Positions 1 through 5,987 of a stretch of 21,214 nt of DNA are shown here, piece by piece. A program made the position numbers and the translations under genes. The first letter of the stretch is position 1; each line of letters starts with the position of its first letter. The notes beneath the pieces are model-generated. The model saw only the letters and a program-made list of their open reading frames with translations. It ran no database searches and had not been told where the DNA came from. Source of the DNA: Acidimicrobiia bacterium (GTDB lineage: Bacteria > Actinomycetota > Acidimicrobiia > IMCC26256 > JAENVU01); the NCBI GenBank assembly GCA_017882945.1, contig JADGON010000239.1, positions 1 to 21,214 on the forward strand. The letters are read 5' to 3'.

Positions 1-894
1 CTCGACCACGCGGGCTTCTTCGACCTGACCCAGAGCGACATGGCGAGCGAGCTGCGCAAGCGCACGATCCTCACGCTCGAGCAGATGGGCATCCCGGTCG
101 AGTACTCGTTCCACGAGAACGGACCGAGCCAGCACGAGATCGACCTGCGCTACACCGACGCGCTGACCATGGCTGACAACGTCATGACGTTCCGCACCAT
201 CGTTCGGCAGGTGGCCCAGGATCTCGGTGTGCACGCCACGTTCATGCCCAAGCCGATCTCAGGGGCGTTCGGTTCCGGGATGCACACGCACATGTCCCTG
301 TTCGAGGGTGACGTCAACGCGTTCCACGACCCCGGCGACTCGTACGGACTCTCCAAGGTCGCGAAGTGCTTCATCGCCGGCCTGCTCCACCACGCGAAGG
401 AGATCACCGCGGTCACGAACCAGACCGTCAACTCCTACAAGCGCCTCATCGAGGGGTACGAAGCCCCCACCTACATCTGCTGGGCGCGCAACAACGAGTC
501 CGCGCTCGTGCGGGTGCCGATCCCGAAGCGGGGCAAGGAGAGCAGCACCCGCGTCGAGTTCCGGTCGCCCGACCCGGCGTGCAACCCGTACCTCGCGTTC
601 TCGGTGATGCTCGCCGCAGGGCTGCGAGGGATCGACGAGGGCTACGACCTCCCACCCGAAGCGACGAACAACATCTTCGAGATGACGGCGGAGGAGCGAG
701 CGGTCGAGAACATCCAAGCGCTCCCCCAGTCGCTCTCGGAGTCACTCGACGTGATGGAGCGCTCCGAGCTGGTGGCCCAGACGCTCGGCGAGCACGTCTT
801 CGAGTTCTTCATCCGGAACAAGCGCGATGAGTGGGACTCGTACAAGGAGCAGGTGACCCAGTGGGAGCTCGACCGCTACCTGGGATCGCTCTAG
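1..894 (+). CDS. glnA: Type I glutamine synthetase, 3' part (5' end outside window)
   Basis: Makes glutamine from glutamate, ammonia and ATP in the cytoplasm. The reading frame is open from base 1, so the upstream part is missing and 297 residues of the C-terminal catalytic domain are visible. Family signatures are clear: NQTVNSYKRL (glutamate and ammonia site), RVPIP, and VEFRSPDPACNPYLA near the ATP and metal site. The C-terminus (LGEHVFEFFIRNKRDEW, ending RYLGSL) resembles the GSI-alpha and actinobacterial GlnA2/GlnA3-like group more than the classical adenylylated GSI-beta form. A YDLPPE segment sits where GSI-beta has its adenylylation loop, so modification cannot be excluded. The next gene, a GlnR-like regulator, starts three bases after the stop, which suggests an operon. 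Family assignment is very secure; the subtype is less so. Confidence 0.95.
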   Translation, partial: LDHAGFFDLTQSDMASELRKRTILTLEQMGIPVEYSFHENGPSQHEIDLRYTDALTMADNVMTFRTIVRQVAQDLGVHATFMPKPISGAFGSGMHTHMSLFEGDVNAFHDPGDSYGLSKVAKCFIAGLLHHAKEITAVTNQTVNSYKRLIEGYEAPTYICWARNNESALVRVPIPKRGKESSTRVEFRSPDPACNPYLAFSVMLAAGLRGIDEGYDLPPEATNNIFEMTAEERAVENIQALPQSLSESLDVMERSELVAQTLGEHVFEFFIRNKRDEWDSYKEQVTQWELDRYLGSL

Positions 895-897
895 CCC

Positions 898-1602
898 ATG
901 GGTGAGGTCAAGGGGCCCGAACCTCTTCTTGCGTTTCCGGATCCGCCGCCTCCGCTGCTGGCCCAGACCCTGGACCTGGCGGGCTACGGCTGGAAGGCCG
1001 TCGAGAACGCGGCGATCGCGGTGCAGCACGAGCCGCGCGACGGGTGGGCGGGCGCGGTCATCGTCGCCGACGAAGACCCCGAGGGCGCGTTCGGCATCTG
1101 CCGCGCGCTGCGCAAGCGTGATGCGCCGCTCGAACCGGTGCTGCTGCTCATCAGTGGGGCGCAGCTCTCCGAGCTCGAGCTTCGTGAGGACCTCTTCGAC
1201 GACTTCTGCCTCACGCCGTTCCACCCCAAAGAGCTCGAAGCCCGGATGCGCCACCAGTTCTGGCGCTCGGGGCGCGGGACCCGACCCGAGATCGTGGAGT
1301 ACGGCGACCTCGTCCTGAACCTCGAGACGTACCAGGCCGCGTTCGGGCACCGGCCGCTCGACCTCACCTATATGGAGTACGAGCTCCTGAAGTTCCTCGC
1401 CACGCACCCGGGGAAGGTGTTCACCCGCGAGCAGCTGCTGTCGCGGGTATGGGGCTACGAGTACTACGGCGGCGCCCGCACGGTCGACGTCCACGTACGT
1501 CGCCTCCGGGCCAAGCTCGGCGAGGAGCACGCGAACCTGATCCAGACCGTGCGCTCGGTCGGGTACCGGTTCGGTCAGCCGCGCGCACTCGTGGGGCGCT
1601 GA
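898..1602 (+). CDS. glnR: GlnR-like OmpR-family response regulator
   Basis: Predicted DNA-binding regulator, 234 residues, probably controlling nitrogen assimilation genes. Residues about 15-122 form a receiver-like domain and about 133-226 a winged-helix Trans_reg_C domain. The stretch VFTREQLLSRVWGYEYYGG followed by RTVDVHVRRLRAKLG and TVRSVGYRF is very close to GlnR of streptomycetes and mycobacteria. The receiver is atypical: the usual acidic pair near the N-terminus is absent, D58 is the only candidate phospho-acceptor (in VADEDP), and the conserved Lys-Pro motif reads LTPFHP. This fits the orphan, kinase-independent GlnR type. The ATG lies three bases after the glutamine synthetase stop and has no clear Shine-Dalgarno sequence, so translation is probably coupled. 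Linkage to glutamine synthetase supports the nitrogen role; a different OmpR paralogue remains possible. Confidence 0.8.
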   Translation: MGEVKGPEPLLAFPDPPPPLLAQTLDLAGYGWKAVENAAIAVQHEPRDGWAGAVIVADEDPEGAFGICRALRKRDAPLEPVLLLISGAQLSELELREDLFDDFCLTPFHPKELEARMRHQFWRSGRGTRPEIVEYGDLVLNLETYQAAFGHRPLDLTYMEYELLKFLATHPGKVFTREQLLSRVWGYEYYGGARTVDVHVRRLRAKLGEEHANLIQTVRSVGYRFGQPRALVGR

Positions 1603-1618
1603 CCCACCGAGCGGTTGC

Positions 1619-1762
1619 TCAGGCGGGTCGACCCTCGGCCTGGGTCTCGGTGTCGTCGGCGAGGAGCCAGCCGACCAACGCGCTCCACACCGCGCCGCCA
1701 ACCATGATGAGCACCGGGCCGACGAGCACCAGCGCGAGCACGACCAACACGACCCCAACCAT
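1619..1762 (-). CDS. Small hydrophobic membrane protein (47 aa)
   Basis: A 47-residue open frame starts MVGVVLVVLALVLVG and ends in a short acidic tail (ADDTETQAEGRPA). Residues 2-35 are almost wholly hydrophobic, giving one long or two short membrane segments with a Pro at 16 and Gly-Gly at 22-23. The ATG is nine bases downstream of the RidA stop codon. An AGGA motif lies nine bases upstream of the ATG, so it looks like the last gene of the RidA operon. It ends 16 bases from the convergent GlnR-like gene. I do not recognise a family. The hydrophobic pattern, spacing and ribosome binding site support a real gene, but a chance frame is possible. Confidence 0.55.
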   Translation of the reverse strand: MVGVVLVVLALVLVGPVLIMVGGAVWSALVGWLLADDTETQAEGRPA

Positions 1763-1771
1763 GCTCAAATC

Positions 1772-2176
1772 CTACCCGTCGAGCGGTTGGTAGACCCACG
1801 CTTCGATCTCGACGTTCGCGCCGGCCGGAAGCGCGGCGACCTGCACCGTGGAGCGCGCCGGCTTGTGGCCACCGAACGCCTCGGCGTAGACGGCGTTCAT
1901 CGCGGCGAAGTCCCCGAGGTCGGTGACGAACACCGTGGTCTTGGCCACGTCGGCGAGCGTCGCCCCGCAGTCTTCGAGCACCGCGGCGATGTTGGTCAGC
2001 ACCTGCCGGCACTGCGCAGTGGCGTCACCCTCGACGAGCTTGCCGGTCGCGGGATCGAGCGGAACCTGACCCGCGAGGACGAGCCAGTCCCCTGCCCGCA
2101 CTGCCGCGGAGTACGGGCCCGCGACGGGCGGGGCGTTCGGAGTGGAAACCGGCTGGGGACCGAGAGGTGAAGTCAC
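1772..2176 (-). CDS. RidA/YjgF family enamine/imine deaminase
   Basis: A 134-residue RidA-family protein. Members hydrolyse reactive enamine or imine intermediates such as 2-aminoacrylate released by PLP enzymes. Seen here: GPYSAAVRAGDWLVLAGQ at 20-37, a central TNIAAVLEDCGATLADV, and KPARSTVQVAALP at 105-117. R108 is the conserved Arg that binds the substrate carboxylate, and the C-terminal IEAWV is typical. I start it at GTG 2176 because that codon overlaps the stop of the upstream molybdenum-hydroxylase-like gene as GTGA. This implies translational coupling, and the extra upstream residues of the longer frame have no RidA similarity. A GGAG directly abuts the GTG, too close for an ordinary ribosome binding site, which also fits coupling. 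Rv3678c of M. tuberculosis is the likely counterpart. Confidence 0.88.
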   Translation of the reverse strand: MTSPLGPQPVSTPNAPPVAGPYSAAVRAGDWLVLAGQVPLDPATGKLVEGDATAQCRQVLTNIAAVLEDCGATLADVAKTTVFVTDLGDFAAMNAVYAEAFGGHKPARSTVQVAALPAGANVEIEAWVYQPLDG

Positions 2177-3888
2177 CTCCGGAGCATACGGGCGGCGCGG
2201 GTGCCACGAGCGGGGAAGCTCTCCGGTCGCGCTCCCTCCGACCGGGCGAGCGCGTTCCACGTCGCGGCGGCGACGGCCGCGAACACCGCATCCGACGACC
2301 GCGCTCGCGGCGGGCCCGGGTCGTGCACGATCGTGACATCGATCGGCGGCGTGTCCTTCGCTCGGATCACTCCGAACGACCGGATCGTGAGATCGTGCAC
2401 CTCTCCGGTCTCGGAGTCGACCGAGAGGCCCTCGGTCAGCACCCAGCCGAGCGCCATGTGCGCGGCACCGATCGCATAGGAGCGCAACACCACCTCGTCG
2501 AGCGGATCCCCCGCGGCGACACGCACCTCGACACGGGCGAGCGCTCCCGTCTCGGGGTTGATGACGACGCGCGCGCCGGCAAGCGATTGCTCGTTCGGCA
2601 CCATCACGACGTTGTCGAGGAACACCGCAGTCGCGCGGTCATCAGGAAGATGCGCGGCTCGGTCGAAGCCGGCGGCGTCCAGCGCACCCTCCTGAAGCAC
2701 ACACAGCTCGGCGAACACCGCGGCGCGCACCGCGTTGGACGTCGGCGGACCTACGAGTGCGGTCCGCACGATGTTGGCAGTGGAATCGAGACCGAGGTAG
2801 AGGGGGGCAGCCAGATCTTGGGCCCGCATCTCACCTGCGCACTCACCTTCGATGTGCAACGTGTCATCGCGCAGCACCGCGCTCCCGGAGAACGGTGGGC
2901 GCTTCGGTCCGAGTCGCACGACGTCCTCGCGCGAGAACAGCACCCGGACCGTGCGGCCGAGACGGTCTGCCAGCTCACGCGCCGCGCCCGGTGCGGGCGA
3001 GTGGACCTTGCCGCCGAACGCACCGCCGTTCGCCAGCGGTCCCGCGGGCTGGCCTCCAGGAAGACACCAGGATGCATCAGGCTCGAGGTAGGCGGGCTCG
3101 ACCCAGCTCGTCGCAAGGCGCACACCACCCTCGGGAAGCGGCGGTGCGGCAAGCGGAGGTACCGCGTCGACCGTGGTCCGGCGGCCCTGCACCTTGCCCG
3201 CGAGCTCTCGTGCTTCGAGCAACGAGCCGGCGATGACCCACTCGATGCCGGCGGCCTCGGTGCTGGGCGCGTCGCTCCCCGGCGGCCGTGGGACCGCAAC
3301 GAGCGCATCGCGTGGCGCGGTGTCATCGGCGAAGCCACCATGGCCCAAGGCAACGTCACTCCCGACGCGCTGCGCGACGCCGCCCTCCAACGCCGCGCGC
3401 GCTGCTGCCGCGTCCAGCCCCGGCCGCGACGACGGTTCGCCCACCTCGGTGACCGCGTCGATGACCGTGCGCCAGCCCGTGCACCGGCACAGGTGCGCGG
3501 CCAGCGCCCGATCCAGCCCGATCGGCGTGACCGGACCCTTCGCGCGCAGCGCGGCGGCACGGACGATGATCCCCGGCGTGCAGAACCCGCATTGCGAGCC
3601 GCCGGTGGCCAGGAAGGCGGCCGCGATGGCGTCGCGCTCGACCGCGGGAAGCCCGTCGACCGTGGTCACGACTCGGCCCGCGATCCGGGCGACGGGCGTG
3701 ACGCACGCCACTCGGGCATCGCCGTCCACGAGGACGGTGCAACACCCGCATTGCCCCTGGGGCGCGCACCCGTCCTTCACGCTGACGATGCCCAACCGCT
3801 CGCGCAGCACCGAGAGCAACGTCTCTCCAGGTGCGGCATCCACCTCTACCTGCGCGCCGTCGCACGTGAACTGCACCCGACCGGACAT
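2173..3888 (-). CDS. [2Fe-2S] domain fused to a reduced molybdenum-hydroxylase-like domain
   Basis: 571 residues. Residues 1-150 match the small iron-sulfur subunit of xanthine dehydrogenase/CO dehydrogenase-type enzymes. The plant-type cluster has C41, C47, C50 and C62, with six-residue rather than the commoner five-residue spacing between the first two Cys. The second cluster has CGFC at 100-103 and CRC at 134-136. Residues about 175-565 resemble the molybdopterin subunit: FADDTAPRDAL (187), AYLEPDAS (266), GGAFGGK (288-294), a VVINPETG block (441) and TEGLSVDSETG (485). The region is only about 400 residues against some 750 in full subunits, with a large gap between AYLEP and GGAFGGK. The C-terminal GxGE motif carrying the catalytic Glu is absent (PPRARSSDAVF instead). 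A strong AGGAGGTG precedes the ATG. It may be an electron-transfer or regulatory protein rather than an active hydroxylase; the substrate is unknown. Confidence 0.8.
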   Translation of the reverse strand: MSGRVQFTCDGAQVEVDAAPGETLLSVLRERLGIVSVKDGCAPQGQCGCCTVLVDGDARVACVTPVARIAGRVVTTVDGLPAVERDAIAAAFLATGGSQCGFCTPGIIVRAAALRAKGPVTPIGLDRALAAHLCRCTGWRTVIDAVTEVGEPSSRPGLDAAAARAALEGGVAQRVGSDVALGHGGFADDTAPRDALVAVPRPPGSDAPSTEAAGIEWVIAGSLLEARELAGKVQGRRTTVDAVPPLAAPPLPEGGVRLATSWVEPAYLEPDASWCLPGGQPAGPLANGGAFGGKVHSPAPGAARELADRLGRTVRVLFSREDVVRLGPKRPPFSGSAVLRDDTLHIEGECAGEMRAQDLAAPLYLGLDSTANIVRTALVGPPTSNAVRAAVFAELCVLQEGALDAAGFDRAAHLPDDRATAVFLDNVVMVPNEQSLAGARVVINPETGALARVEVRVAAGDPLDEVVLRSYAIGAAHMALGWVLTEGLSVDSETGEVHDLTIRSFGVIRAKDTPPIDVTIVHDPGPPRARSSDAVFAAVAAATWNALARSEGARPESFPARGTRAARMLRR

Positions 3889-3917
3889 TCACACCTCCTG
3901 CGCGGGAGGATAGGGGC
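3889..3917. promoter_or_regulatory. 29-base divergent spacer carrying two ribosome binding sites
   Basis: This gap separates the divergent starts of the [2Fe-2S] fusion gene and the lipoprotein gene. It holds AGGAGGTG on the minus strand (about 3892-3899) and GGGAGGA on the plus strand (3904-3910), each well spaced from its ATG. Little room remains for promoter elements, so each promoter must lie largely inside the other gene's 5' coding region. Confidence 0.6.
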
Positions 3918-4817
3918 ATGCCTTCCCAAGCCATGAGCCGCCGCGCGTTCCTGGCCGTCGGCGGGGGAGCTCTGCTCCTCGCGGCGTGCGGTGGCTCGTC
4001 GTCGAGCTCTTCGAAGAAGTCAGCTGCCTCTCGTGCATCCGGCGCGGCCGGGCTCAGCGCATTTCGCATGGAGATCGAGCCGTACGTCTCGATGACGCCC
4101 CAGCGGTTCGCGTTCATCCTCATCAAGAACAGCAACCAGGGTTATGCCAGTGGCCCGGCCGCATCGATCTCGATCGCGCCGCCCGGTGGCTCGTTCGGAG
4201 CTGCGATGCCCGCGACGCTTCACACCGACGGACTGCCACCCGGACGCGGCGTCTACGTCGTCGAGCCGACGCTCAACGTCGCGGGCAATTGGCGCGGCAA
4301 AGTGAAGATCGACGGTCACGGCGAAGTCGAGCTCGCGTTCCCTGTGAGCGCGAACCCGGACACGCCGATCGTCGGCTCCATGGCGCGCGTCGTGCCCACC
4401 CCGACCGAGGCCGCGCCGATGGGTGTGAATCCGCTGTGCACCCGAACCGACGACAAGAACAAGGCCGCGCCGTGCGCGTTCCACACGACCTCGCTCGACC
4501 AGGTGGCCGGAAAGGGCAAGCCCGTCGTCGTGATGTTCGCGACGCCGGCGCGATGCCAGAGCCGGTACTGCGGACCGGTGCTCGATCAGCTGATCGCCAC
4601 CGCCCCGCAGTACCAGGACCGCGTCACGCCGATCCACGTCGAGATCTACAAGGACCTGACGAGCAACGACCTCGTGCCCGCCACCGACACCTGGCTCGGG
4701 ATCAGCGGCGAGCCGTGGATCTTCGCCATGGACGGCACCGGCAAGGTCACCGGTCGGCTGAGCGGCGCATTCGCGACCGACGAGATCCGCACCCTGCTCG
4801 ACCGCGCCATCGCCTGA
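3918..4817 (+). CDS. Tat-exported lipoprotein with thioredoxin-like domain
   Basis: 299 residues. The N-terminus has a twin-arginine motif (SRRAFLA, 7-13), a hydrophobic stretch and the lipobox LAAC with C24 as lipidation site, followed by a Ser-rich linker. It is therefore predicted to be anchored on the outer face of the membrane. Residues about 47-145 look like a beta-sandwich similar to YtkA/CopC-like domains. Residues about 185-297 look like a thioredoxin/TlpA-like fold: VVVMFATPARCQSRYCGP with a C213-x4-C218 pair instead of CxxC, and EPWIF with a cis-Pro candidate at 266. Two further Cys (174, 186) lie just before the fold. A role in extracytoplasmic thiol or metal handling is plausible. 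GGGAGGA seven bases upstream supports ATG 3918; ATG 3933 would also keep the Tat motif. Confidence 0.8.
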   Translation: MPSQAMSRRAFLAVGGGALLLAACGGSSSSSSKKSAASRASGAAGLSAFRMEIEPYVSMTPQRFAFILIKNSNQGYASGPAASISIAPPGGSFGAAMPATLHTDGLPPGRGVYVVEPTLNVAGNWRGKVKIDGHGEVELAFPVSANPDTPIVGSMARVVPTPTEAAPMGVNPLCTRTDDKNKAAPCAFHTTSLDQVAGKGKPVVVMFATPARCQSRYCGPVLDQLIATAPQYQDRVTPIHVEIYKDLTSNDLVPATDTWLGISGEPWIFAMDGTGKVTGRLSGAFATDEIRTLLDRAIA

Positions 4818-4888
4818 CCGCCCGCGAGCGCATGCTCGGCTCGCTCAGCGAACCAGCTCGGCTTCCGCGCTCCGAGAAGGAACCGGCG

Positions 4889-5242
4889 TCAGGAGAAGGA
4901 CTCGCCGCAGCCGCAGGTGCGCTCGGCGTTGGGGTTCGTGATGTGGAACCCGGCGCCCTGGAGGCCGTCCTTGTAGTCGAGCGACCCACCGGCCAGGTGC
5001 TGGAACGAGGCGGGGTCGATGACGACGGTGACACCGGCCTTCTCCGAGCGGATGTCGTCGTCGGCCTGGTCGGCGTCGAAATACATCTCGTAGCTGAAGC
5101 CCGAGCACCCGCCGGGGCGCACGGCGACCCGCAGAGCCAGGTCGGGGGTGTCTTCCGCCTCGATCAGGCTCTTGACCTTCGCGGCGGCGGCGTCGGTCAG
5201 CGCGAACTGCTGGCGGGCGTCGGTCAGGCTGAGACTCGTCAT
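4889..5242 (-). CDS. erpA: ErpA/IscA-type A-type iron-sulfur cluster carrier
   Basis: 117 residues, the usual length for HesB/IscA/SufA proteins, which carry and insert [2Fe-2S] or [4Fe-4S] clusters into target apoproteins. The three ligand cysteines are present: C46 in RPGGCSGFSY, and C110 and C112 in RTCGCGESFS. The order LTDAAAAKVKSLI, LALRVAVRPGG, GFHITNPNA closely matches the actinobacterial ErpA group (M. tuberculosis Rv2204c type, from memory). GGAGG at 5251-5255 with eight-base spacing supports ATG 5242. It lies 30 bases downstream of the SufR-like repressor on the same strand and is probably co-transcribed with it. ErpA is preferred over IscA by overall likeness, not by a decisive residue. 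Confidence 0.93.
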   Translation of the reverse strand: MTSLSLTDARQQFALTDAAAAKVKSLIEAEDTPDLALRVAVRPGGCSGFSYEMYFDADQADDDIRSEKAGVTVVIDPASFQHLAGGSLDYKDGLQGAGFHITNPNAERTCGCGESFS

Positions 5243-5272
5243 TGTGCTGGCCTCCGGGGGCTGATGCGGCTT

Positions 5273-5926
5273 CTAGGTTACCGCGACCACGACATGGCAC
5301 GGATCCGGCTCGTACAACGTCGAGAAGCCGACAACGCTTCCCTGGCCGGCTTGATCGACGACTCCCTCGCACAGGCCCCGGTGCAGGTTGCACACGAGCT
5401 CCGGATAGGCCTCGGCCAGCTCCCGGAACGGGCAGTGGAGGAAATCGATGCGGGCGGTGCCGTCGGGGCCGATGTCCTCGTCGGCCGCGGGCTCGAAGCC
5501 CAGCCGGGCGAGCTCGGCGGCCAGCGAGTCGAGACACGACCGGCTCGGGGTGCGCTTTCCGGCTTCGAGGCCCCAGGCCCGGCCGGTCGCCGTGGCCGCT
5601 TCGGCATTCGCGCCCATCTGCTCGGCCATCGCAGCGAGCAGACCGGCGAGCAGGGCGTGCGCCGGCGGGTCGAATCCGAGCCCCGGTGCACCGGCCGCGA
5701 GCGAGTAGAGGTGCTGGGGCCGGCCGACCGTCCCGCGGTGGATGGCCTCGACGTCCACGAGACCGGCTTCACGCAACCGCTCCAGGTGCAACCGGACGGT
5801 GTTGGCGTGCAGACCGAGCGCATCGGCGAGGTCTTGGGCGGAGAGCGGCGTGGTGGACGTAGCCAGCTCGCGGTACATCGCGAAGCGCGTCTCATCGCCC
5901 AGAGCCTTCAGGACCTCAAGCTCCAT
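5273..5926 (-). CDS. SufR-like winged-helix regulator with C-terminal cysteine cluster
   Basis: 217 residues. Residues 1-75 form an ArsR/DeoR-like winged helix (LKALGDETRFAMYREL, then LSAQDLADALGLHANTVRLHL) with a GRPQHLY wing. The C-terminal domain carries C165 (HCPFREL), C179 (PELVC), C186 and C210 (PDPC). This fits the SufR-type group in which cysteines hold an iron-sulfur cluster that sets DNA binding; the exact spacing differs from classical cyanobacterial SufR. Its neighbours are an ErpA-like carrier downstream and a divergent Mrp-type iron-sulfur ATPase, which supports a role in iron-sulfur homeostasis. I chose ATG 5926 over an upstream TTG (5962) because the helix-turn-helix begins at once. 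A promoter TTGAAA-N18-TACGGT also ends six bases before this ATG, suggesting a leaderless message. Zinc or redox sensing is the main alternative. Confidence 0.8.
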   Translation of the reverse strand: MELEVLKALGDETRFAMYRELATSTTPLSAQDLADALGLHANTVRLHLERLREAGLVDVEAIHRGTVGRPQHLYSLAAGAPGLGFDPPAHALLAGLLAAMAEQMGANAEAATATGRAWGLEAGKRTPSRSCLDSLAAELARLGFEPAADEDIGPDGTARIDFLHCPFRELAEAYPELVCNLHRGLCEGVVDQAGQGSVVGFSTLYEPDPCHVVVAVT

Positions 5927-5929
5927 CCC

Positions 5930-5962
5930 TTGACCGTACCGTCGCGCGGGGCATATTTTCAA
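5930..5962. promoter_or_regulatory. Overlapping face-to-face promoters of the SufR-like gene and mrp
   Basis: Plus strand: TTGACC (5930-5935), 18-base spacer, TATTTT (5954-5959), reading toward mrp with a predicted start near 5966. Minus strand: TTGAAA (5962-5957), 18-base spacer, TACGGT (5938-5933), reading toward the repressor with a predicted start at or next to its ATG. Each -35 overlaps the other promoter's -10, so polymerase cannot occupy both at once, and one bound regulator could block both. Base matches are seen directly; activity is inferred. Confidence 0.55.
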
Positions 5963-5987
5963 GACGTAGGCTGTTTTTATTCAATAC

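Noticed and set aside
742..1758. 338-codon open frame on the minus strand
   Set aside because: It is antisense to the synthetase end and the GlnR-like gene, Arg-rich with no family likeness; long shadow frames are expected at this GC content.
2167..3936. 589-codon open frame on the plus strand
   Set aside because: It mirrors the [2Fe-2S] fusion gene, which has clear cluster motifs and a strong ribosome binding site; the plus frame is Arg/His-rich with no recognisable domain.
4825..4838. Hairpin CGAGC-GCAT-GCTCG after the lipoprotein gene
   Set aside because: Only five base pairs and no T-run; such short repeats are common by chance here.
5953..5987. Imperfect direct repeat of ATATTTTCAAGA and TTTTATTCAATA as an operator
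   Set aside because: Several mismatches and an AT-rich context make it weak; the promoter elements explain part of it.
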